A DNA stretch of 64,000 nucleotides from positions 24,140,551-24,204,550 of the forward strand of contig NC_051085.1 in assembly GCF_004664715.2 (NCBI RefSeq), written 5' to 3'. Within the stretch, counting starts at the first letter, position 1. Each line of letters starts with the position of its first letter. Both the position numbers and the translations under genes were made by a program. Shown here piece after piece: positions 56,177 through 64,000 of the stretch. The notes beneath the pieces were generated by a model. The model made no database searches. It had not been told where the DNA came from and saw only the letters and a list, made by a program, of their open reading frames with translations. Source of the DNA: Peromyscus leucopus (Eukaryota > Chordata > Mammalia > Rodentia > Cricetidae).

Positions 56177-56909
56177 AGGCCAGACATATGTGTTATATTA
56201 TGAATTATAAGTGGCTTAAAAGAACATAGTAAAATAAAATTATTTTCATATTAAGCCACAGAGCAAAATTTGACGGTATATAAGACATATATGAGACCTA
56301 AAATTAAATAGAATATAAAACCCATAAATAACTATTCAGTGTATATCTGACCAATATAAACAAATAAAAGAAGCTGCTGAGCAAACTTTACTTTGAAAAT
56401 CACTGTAAAGATAACATATAGACACATACACACATCAAAATCTACTTTAAAGTCAATACAGACAAGAATATAAAACCAAGAGATGGTCAAATATGTCAAG
56501 AAGAAAGTTATTAAAGAGGAATAATTAGTGCTCTAATAATTAGCTGCACTATATCAGTTCCACTAGTATGTGAAGATTAAAATTAGAAAATTCCATGCTT
56601 TCTTAGGTAAAAAGTTCTATGCAACAGAGGTTCTCAAATGAGATCAACAATGAATTGCATCAAGGGTGAGCCAGAAGCAGGCTCATATGAAATGAAGTTT
56701 GTTTAGCGACACCTTGATCAAGGATTGAATTAGAGCCATTTATCTCTGGTCTGTATGCATAAAATGACATGAATCCATACTTGATGAAAACAACATTTTT
56801 GAGAATTTCAAGTTATCTCCATAATTATTCATTTCAAAACAACTGGCATTTAGTGAAACATCTGCAAGGCAGGTAGGGATACAAGATGCATGAAGAAAAA
56901 GCTAAGACA
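56177..56909. other. unannotated AT-rich DNA
   Basis: About 730 bases; no recognised feature. Confidence 0.45.
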
Positions 56910-57088
56910 GCCAGCAGCGGTGGCAAATGCCTTTAATCCCAGCACTCGGGAGGCAGAGCCAGGTGGATCTCTGTGAGTCTGAGGCCAGCCTGGTCTACAG
57001 AGCAAGATACAGGACAAGCATCAAAACAACACAAAGAAACTCTGTCTTGAAAAACAAAACAAAACAAAACAAAACAAAACAAAACAAA
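56910..57088 (+). mobile_element. B1 SINE with (CAAAA)n tail
   Basis: 'gccagcagcggtggcaaatg', 'cctttaatcccagcactcgg', 'gaggccagcctggtctacag' and 'cacaaagaaactctgtcttg', then seven CAAAA units. A degenerate duplication (aaaagctaagaca before, aaaagtctaggaca after) is plausible. Full length. Confidence 0.92.
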
Positions 57089-57090
57089 AG

Positions 57091-57679
57091 TCTAGGACAA
57101 AAAGTACACTAAACAGTAGGCACAGAATCTTGGGAAATGTTGATATTGGGACATCAGATGTTAATAAGAATTGAGTGCAAACTGTTCAGTGTTTAAAGTT
57201 TACAAGAAATCTGTGTACCCCAAATGCAGAACTAGGGAAAAAGATGAGCCATAAAAAAATATATTTAAAAATATACCACGTAGCTTAGAAAGTATGATGG
57301 CTGCAGGGTCCAGTGGGCCAGCGCGCAGAAAGGGCCAGTGCTGAGTCGAAGACAATCTCTGGTAGAGAGTCACAGCTGGGGTCAAATGTGTGCTTGGATT
57401 TGAGAAGGAGGGTGTTCAAATAAGCTCGGAAACATTTTACCAGCCGTTGTTCAGTAATTACAAATAGAGACACATTTATTGAGTAAAGACAATTGTGATA
57501 GATTCAGTATTAAAAAGAAATTAATGTTAACATCACTGAAAGATCAAAGAAATATATGTTTTGGATTTTTTTGTAAAGAAGGACATAACATATACATTAT
57601 ATGATACAATATGCAATATAGATCCATATCTATAGTTACATATATTTAAATATGAATATAAAATCTGTGTGGATACAAG
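57091..57679. other. unannotated DNA
   Basis: About 590 bases; nothing recognised. Confidence 0.45.
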
Positions 57680-57723
<44 letters not shown>

Positions 57724-57728
57724 GATAG

Positions 57729-57775
<47 letters not shown>
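57680..57775 (+). repeat. (TAGA)n tetranucleotide repeat
   Basis: About 23 TAGA units with two short GAGATA interruptions in the middle (57720-57731). The YLSIYLSI ORF on the minus strand is a translation of the repeat. Confidence 0.95.
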
Positions 57776-58253
57776 GAAGGGAGGTGGGAGTGAGAGAAGG
57801 ACAGAAAGGGAGGTTGCTACAGGAATAATCAATACCTAAATCAAATCATGATGAAATTCACACATAATTCAACTGAAGGATTTCATATAAAACATCTAGG
57901 AATTTTTCTTTAAAAGAGCAGTATCATGAACAATAGAAAAAGACTAATAAACTCAGATTCATATAGACTAAAGCAATATGAATAAATACATGCTGATTTT
58001 GCCTTGGCTACTCAATCAAAAATTAAAAATTATAAGAGATGAGATAATAAAACAAAATGAAATAATATTTATGTTTAATTTTTTGAAACAAACATTTTGC
58101 ACAATAAATATTTTAAAAATATGCATTGAATTATTTTGATGTAAAGGCTTATGTTATCTGATTTTTTAAAACATTTTAGCTGGTGTATTAATACCCCTTT
58201 TGACAAAAGAGTGTATGAAAACATTGGAAATAGATGTTATAAAAATGGAAGCA
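57776..58253. other. unannotated AT-rich DNA
   Basis: About 480 bases; nothing recognised. Confidence 0.45.
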
Positions 58254-58475
58254 GGGGTTGGAAAAGGCTGAGTGATTAAGAGCACATATTCTTTTTGCAG
58301 AGCATGGAGTTAAGTTCCCAGCACTTAAGTTGGGTAGCACACATCTGCCTATAACTCTAGTTACAGCAGATTCAACACCTTATTCTGATCTCCATAGGCA
58401 GTGGATTCATATGCACACACCCTGTTCCAAAGACTTACATATACATAACTTAAAAAATGAAATAAATCTTTAAAA
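58254..58475 (+). mobile_element. B2/B3-type SINE
   Basis: Diverged head 'ggctgagtgattaagagcac', 'gagttaagttcccagcactt', body 'ctgcctataactctagttac', 'ctgatctccataggcagtgg' and tail 'gaaataaatctttaaaatta'. Confidence 0.75.
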
Positions 58476-58791
58476 TTAAAAATGATTAGGTAACTTAAGT
58501 CTTGAAATTAGGTGGGTCTGTTGTCATTTTGATAATCATGCTCATCACTCATGCTCATCACTGGCACAATCATTAGTATTTATTTTTATTCCTCACCTGC
58601 CCTCAATCTCCAATATTTAATATCTCTTCTGAATTTGTGACTGACTGCTTACATTATGTTTTAACAGTTGTACTATATGCCGTGTCTTTTTGTCATTGAG
58701 TTGTTGTGCCTCTCACTGTGAGCAGGGACCTGTGCAATCAAAGTTTATAGCAGAAGACCTTATAATGATCTTCTGTAAGCTTGTTAAGAAT
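58476..58791. other. unannotated DNA
   Basis: About 315 bases; 'actcatgctcatc' occurs twice in tandem near 58540-58562, otherwise nothing. Confidence 0.45.
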
Positions 58792-58895
58792 TAGTGAAAA
58801 AAGAGACTATGAATTTGAAGAATAGTAGGGATGTATGTATGGAGGGTTGGGGGGGCAAGTGAAAGGGAAAATAGTGCAGGGATGGTACAATATAC
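58792..58895 (+). mobile_element. L1 3' end, short fragment
   Basis: 'agagactatgaatttgaaga' then 'ggagggttgggggggcaagt' and 'gaaagggaaaatagtgcag' resemble the L1 3' terminus. Short and diverged. Confidence 0.45.
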
Positions 58896-60530
58896 ATAAA
58901 TCAATAATCTATCACATAAACAGACTGGGAGCAAAAACAACATGACCATACCATTTAGATGCAGAACAATCCTTTGCCAAAATCCAACACCACTTCTGAA
59001 GACAACACTTACATAACTCATCAAATATGAAAAGGTCAAGCTAGTGCCTTACTAGAGCTTTTATCCCTCCTGACTATGTTCATGGTATTGAAAGATACTC
59101 TGCATGCTACCAGAGGAGAAACGTAAGTATCAATCCCCTTACAAACCCTGTGAATTACAATGATGATTACAATATGATACACTAGTGTAATAGTGGCACA
59201 AACATGTGGGAGTAACCAAACACTATCTGCTTGAATTAAAGGCCCACTCCAGGAGTAAACAATAAAAAGACAGAGTTTCCTCTTACTATTTTTTCCTTTT
59301 GTTACAAAGTATCCACCTTGTCAATATTTCAACTTATATTTATTCTTCAGGACTTAATCTAGGAATCACCTTTTTTCTTATGGGCATTTTCAAAATATTT
59401 TATTTTCTATTTCTAACCTAATAGACACATATCAGGAAATACATTGTATAATTTTAATTGATTTCTGGTAAGTATTTTAATTTTATTGTCATATATTTCT
59501 CTCTGATATTGTCCTTGACTTATTGTGAACCAATAAGACAGTTTGTGGTTTGTGGACCAACACTCACTCCAGAGAACAACACTGAAAGTTCCAGTCATCT
59601 AAGATTCAATTACTCTTCCCTGTCTCTTTTTATCTTGGCGAAGATACACAAATGGGAGTACAACCTGCTTTGACTTTTAAAGTATTTCAGCATGGATGTC
59701 ATTGTCCATTTTTCTGCTATGCACTGAATACTTTTCTCTTGTCTCAACATATCAGATTTCATGAGAATATGTCTCTTCCCCTTCTTCTCTTTGCATCTCT
59801 TGACATATGTCTGAGTTTCCTGAGATCAAAGTGGTTAAATAGCAATATTCACTTACGGTGAATAATCATTCTATTTTCCCTCCTTTTCTTCATGATTTCC
59901 CTCCACTCTTCTCCCCTTCTCTCTTTTTTCTTTCATTTCCTTTCTTCTGACTCCCTCACCTCTACTGAACAAATAGACATTGTCTAATCTGTTTCAGAGA
60001 GCACATATTCTCTCAGAAGCAAAATATTTCCTTGCCTTTGTGGTGCTAGGAAGCTACTTGCTGTTCACACAGTGATTAAGGAGGGATAAATCCCACCAAG
60101 GGGAAATAAAGGTTCCTTTGACAGGGTTAACATAGATGATGAGACATAATCACCTCCATAATTGTAGAGAATAAAATGACACTACATCTGGAAGAAATGA
60201 ATCATGCCTGATTTCTACCATCTTAAAATGTAGATTTATTTTTTCAAAATGGCATTGTTAACTTCAAACATCTGGAATGACTTTTTTGAAGCAATATTAT
60301 TATTTTGTTCTTCTTTTATTTTTTAAAACAATTCTCTATTATTTCTTTGAGAATTTCATGCAATGTATTTTGCCCAATCTCACCTCCCTACCCATCTAAT
60401 TCAATGTTCTCTTTCTCTCTAATTTTATTCTGTTTAATTTAAGAAGATGAAGACTATCACTTAGCTATTAAAGATATTTCCACAAAACAATTTGAAAGTC
60501 AGATACTAAGTCAGATTTGTATTCATTCAT
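58896..60530. other. unannotated DNA
   Basis: About 1.6 kb without recognised repeats; a pyrimidine-rich patch lies at 59876-59950. Overlapping ORFs of 61-82 codons are unsupported. Confidence 0.45.
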
Positions 60531-60540
60531 CTTAAGTTTT

Positions 60541-60731
60541 TTTTTTTTTTTTTTTTTGGTTTTTTTTTTTTTTTTTTTTTTTTTTGGTTTTTTCGAGACA
60601 GGGTTTCTCTGTGTAGCTTTGCGCCTTTCCTGGAGCTCACTTGGTAGCCCAGGCTGGCCTCGAACTCACAGAGATCCGCCTGCCTCTGCCTCCCGAGTGC
60701 TGGGATTAAAGGCGTGCGCCACCACGCCCGG
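60541..60731 (-). mobile_element. young, near-intact B1 SINE, minus orientation
   Basis: Long T-rich reversed tail (60541-60594), then a complete reversed B1 from 'cgagacagggtttctctgtg' to the head 'cgccaccacgcccggct'. About nine CpGs are intact and I see no obvious deletion. The flanking 'cttaagttttttt' (from 60531 and from 60732) is the target-site duplication merging with the T run. The A and B box positions of the 7SL-derived pol III promoter look preserved. Confidence 0.97.
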
Positions 60732-60745
60732 CTTAAGTTTTTTTT

Positions 60746-61399
60746 TTGATAGTTGTAATAAAGCCAAAGAATTGATTCATGTTAGGTGAGCACTCTACTT
60801 CTAAACTCTATCCTTATCTTCTCTTGGGTTTATTGTGTATTGTTTTGTTTGTTTATGGAAATAAGTATCTTTAACTTACTTTTTATTTCATTAACATCAA
60901 TTTTCTCATTAAAATAATCTATTTTTTTAAATTAATACAAGCATAGGTGAAGACAGGCTCATGAATTTCCACCTCTAGATTAAGATCTATTGGCAAAGAG
61001 TAGATACATATCATTGAAAAAGAATAACAATGTTAAAAGTAACATATCTTTATATTTATTTACCATTTTAATTATTAAACACACTATCAATATCTACTTT
61101 TTAATCATTTGGGTCTTCATGTTTCCATTTTTCTCAAAAATCAAAATTTTGGGGCAGTACTATATTTTTTTAAACAGTCTTCCCCTAATTGACAATATCA
61201 CTACAACTCATTGTGTAATTAAAATAAAAGAGATGAATTTATCCAGAAACAAAGCAACTATTTTATATTATTCAATTGTTCCAATATGCTTAATTTAATA
61301 CACGTAAATTTTATTTTTTAATCATTTACTACTCTTAATTTGCCTCTGAATAAGTACTAGAGCTGAAATGTTTTCAGTGAATGGTTGTAACCTCAGTTC
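60746..61399. other. unannotated AT-rich DNA
   Basis: About 650 bases; the 102-codon plus ORF at 60990-61298 is AT-driven (rich in I, L, N, K) and unsupported. Confidence 0.45.
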
Positions 61400-61645
61400 A
61401 TAAGACACAATTCTAACTTCAGTGTGATGGTGTTAGGGGTTGGAGCCTCGGGAAAATAATTATGGACCATGAGAGTGGAATCTCCCAGATGAGACTGGCA
61501 GCCCTTGGAAAGGATTTCAGAACTGGCTCTCTGCCTTGTAGAGAAAAAGCATGAATGTGGTCTTCTGTGCTCCAAGACAAGAGCCCTCAGCTGGGAACAT
61601 TGACAGGACCTTGATATTGGACTCATAGGTTTCAGAACTGAAGGA
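61400..61645 (+). mobile_element. MLT1/MST-like MaLR LTR
   Basis: 'gtgtgatggtgttaggggtt', 'ggagcctcgggaaaataatt', 'ccatgagagtggaatctccc', 'gtgctccaagacaagagccc' and 'accttgatattggactcata' follow the same ancient LTR plan as 24131-24427; its 3' part is missing or too diverged. The 111-codon minus ORF here is incidental. Confidence 0.6.
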
Positions 61646-61915
61646 CATAATGACCTCCTTGTCACCCAGCCTTGAAGACTTTGTGGATGCGGGACAAAAC
61701 GATCATGGTAGTAGTTCTCAGGGCACAATGTCTACAGAATCACTCAAGGGTCTCCAATCAATGTTACATGGCTCCGGTGAAGAAAATTATTTTTGGAATG
61801 AAAATAATCACCCTGGAAAACTGAATAGTTTCTCCTGGTTATATGAACTGGATTGGGAAAGAATAATAAAGTGGTAATAAAGTGGCCTAGGATACCAAAG
61901 ATAGCAATCTCAAAT
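61646..61915. other. unannotated DNA with a 75-codon plus ORF
   Basis: The ORF at 61650-61877 (MTSLSPSLEDFVDAGQNDHG...) has a protein-like composition but no recognisable family and no transcript evidence. It probably starts within LTR-flanking sequence. Confidence 0.3.
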
Positions 61916-62102
61916 GAGGGGCTTAGTTGCTAGAATGCTGACTAATATTCATGAAACTCTTTTCAATCCCTAACACTACGTGTACCTCTAATTCCGGTAT
62001 TTTGGATTTAGAGTCTGTGGCATTAGAAGTTTAAGATCAACCTTGGCTACATAGCAAGTTTGAGGTCAGTCTAAGCTGTATGAGACTCTGTTTTCCAAAA
62101 TA
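61916..62102 (+). mobile_element. B4 (ID-B1 fusion) SINE
   Basis: An ID-like first half ('gaggggcttagttgctagaa', 'tcaatccctaacactac') is followed by a B1-like second half ('attccggtattttggattta', 'agatcaaccttggctacata', 'gtatgagactctgttttcc'). Old and diverged, but both halves are in the expected order. Confidence 0.68.
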
Positions 62103-62982
62103 ATTGATTTCTACATCTAAGTGAGCCACTGTCTCCAACTGTAAGATACATATGTATCTTTCTGAAGCTTCTATAAAAATCTAAATAAGCACATGCTTTA
62201 AAAGTAACAATATATAATTTGTGATTTTTTTTATAAAAAACTTTAGATTTCAATAAAAGAGTAAAAATATAAAATCTGTGAACATTTATGTACATGTTTA
62301 CCTATAATTTCTATTTTATTAAAACTTACAGATACATTTATGAAGTTCTGTGTTCAAATAAGTACTGCTCATTAAAAGTCAAATCAGTTAATGTTAATGA
62401 GTATGTTGATAATTTGCTAAGAAATTATTATCTGAAGCTTGATTGATTGGGAAGAATAATACCTACTTTTCTTCCAGAAGTCTAGGAAGTAGAAAATTCA
62501 AGAAGGCCATCTGTGATGACAAAAACCATTTAGGTCACATCTCAGTGGATGACTTTAATTTGTTCTCTGAGGAGTATCCTAGAGATGCAGTCTTGAGAAC
62601 AAAATGCTCATCTTCTCAAAACCTCTGCCTTTGATTCTCTAGCAGATGAATCTTTCTCAGGGGTGCTAACTTGGAGAGAGTGGTTGTTTTCATTACCTGC
62701 CCCCTGAGTTCGGAAGAGTGTGAGAAAAACATGCCAGAGTGGAGTGCTTCCATAACTTTCTAGCCTGAGTTTGCTGAAATAGTGTTGATAACAAAGGACG
62801 TGTCCTCAAATGCAAAGCTAAAGGAGCTCCTTTCTCCTAGATTACTGTAGAGCTGATTTACTCTAAATTATTATATCAATAACATATACCAAGGGACTGT
62901 GTTTAAAATGGTGTAAACCATGGTGGCAAAATGGAACCAAGTGTTATGTCGAAAATCAACATTTCTGCTACAGTGAAAACTT

Positions 62983-62983
<1 letters not shown>
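62103..62983. other. unannotated DNA
   Basis: About 880 bases, no recognised feature. Confidence 0.45.

Positions 62984-63029
<46 letters not shown>
62984..63029 (+). repeat. T46 homopolymer
   Basis: Forty-six uninterrupted T, with no SINE or L1 body attached on either side. Confidence 0.97.
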
Positions 63030-63031
<2 letters not shown>

Positions 63032-63096
63032 CATCTATTCTTACCAAATCCCCTTACATTACCTCCATTCTGTAACCTCTAACACATGGGTTAATT

Positions 63097-63114
63097 AAAA
63101 AAAAAAAAAAAAAA
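63097..63114 (+). repeat. A18 homopolymer
   Basis: Eighteen A residues, 67 bases after the T46 tract, so the two runs are complementary on one strand. Confidence 0.97.
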
Positions 63115-64000
63115 CTTTCTTGAATGCCATAATCAAAAGTCTATCTGCAAAATTAGCTAGATCCTCATGCTCATATACATGTTAGCTGGGTCTACAAATA
63201 ATGAAGAGAAACACACCAGCCTTAAGTCCACGTGTCTCCTGCAGAGCACAAGGAGGCTTGGTAGTCTGTGCTCCATGTTTCACTGGAGAGTAGAGCAGGC
63301 TCTTCTAGGAACAGCACATTAGAGTTTTCACAATTCCATAGCTTAAAAGGGAAGCAAACAGGCAGCCTGGAAAGGGTTGAGACCAGAGCATCATGATGCT
63401 ATGGTTAGTCAACTCCATAGGCACATCTGGAAAGCAATTGCAATCCATGAACCATGCAAAATTGTAAATGTGGCTTGTGGAGAATAAGGGCCCTTTCTAT
63501 CTGACACTATATTGACTGGGCTCTTGCTCTTTCCTCTAGAGAGGCCCTTCACCCTGTTCTGTAAACAGAGGAGGAAGTCAGTGGCTTGCTCTTGCATGCA
63601 GGAGGTTGGCAGCTCACCCTGAACTTGCTTTAGCCGGAGCATACCCAGGCGTCATGGTCAGTGGGTATCTTGTAGCTTCAAAGGTAAGTCCACTGCTCAA
63701 AGGGAGACATTTCAATGACCCAGGATTCCTGGCAGATTTTATTTCAGTTGCTGGAAGTTTCTCAACAAGGCACACAAGCTCTCCAGCTGCCTGGAGAGTC
63801 TGTGAAATGCATGCAGCGGGGCTCCTGGACAAGGCTTTAGAAAGCGGCTTGCGCTACAGATCCAGCCTAGTCTCTGCATCTTGATTTCACTAGAACAGAT
63901 GTTATCTGCAAGCAATTAACATACTTGTCATCACCAGCGAGACAGACCCAGAGTTCTTCAGGTCGTTGCTTACAATGTTTTAATGTACCCTAAAGAAAAG
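63115..64000. other. unannotated DNA to window end
   Basis: About 890 bases, somewhat richer in GC than the rest (63200-63890), without recognised repeats. Overlapping ORFs on both strands at 63409-63884 (72-92 codons) have no domain I recognise; an exon continuing past the window edge cannot be excluded. Confidence 0.4.

Overview
This window looks like non-coding nuclear DNA of a muroid rodent. The evidence is direct: B1, B2, B3 and B4/ID-B1 SINEs, rodent-type L1 3' ends, a URR1 hAT element, MaLR and ERVK-like LTRs, and many long (CA)n, (GA)n and (TATC)n tracts. The freshest B1 (60541-60731) carries a 'gctttgcgcctttcctgg' segment that I associate with cricetids (deer mice, voles, hamsters) rather than Mus or Rattus. 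That species assignment is inference. I find no convincing protein-coding exon, tRNA, snRNA, CRISPR array or CpG island. The window is best read as intergenic or deep-intronic DNA.

Layout. 0-16 kb: L1 3' ends (661, 2835, 13021 minus, 14720), two B2s (4399, 6521), two solo LTRs of one family (7970, 14026), a composite SINE (5847), a B4 (12121) and a MaLR LTR (15497), separated by AT-rich unique DNA. 16-30 kb: B1 copies, three compound microsatellites, URR1 (19313) lying between the arms of a ~113-bp inverted repeat, an MLT1/MST-like LTR (24131), a pentamer/tetramer array with a 220-bp higher-order duplication (26442-26980), a GT-rich minisatellite carrying three octamer motifs (27979-28098), and two B3s. 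30-43 kb: a MaLR LTR, an exact 46-bp direct duplication (31748/32441), two solo LTRs side by side (33275, 33740), a B1, an L1 and a 187-bp polypurine tract. 43-64 kb: mostly repeat-poor (the cleanest stretch is 46.2-49.8 kb), then an L1 interrupted by a solo LTR (50625-51700), further L1, SINE and MLT1-like fragments, and a homopolymer pair near 63 kb.

No set of genes works together here. The interest lies in transposon history and structured DNA: insertions with readable target-site duplications, one nested insertion, small non-transposon duplications of unknown cause, and several tracts able to adopt non-B DNA. Family names rest on remembered consensus features; no database search was possible. 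Boundaries without a stated target-site duplication are good to about 10-30 bases.
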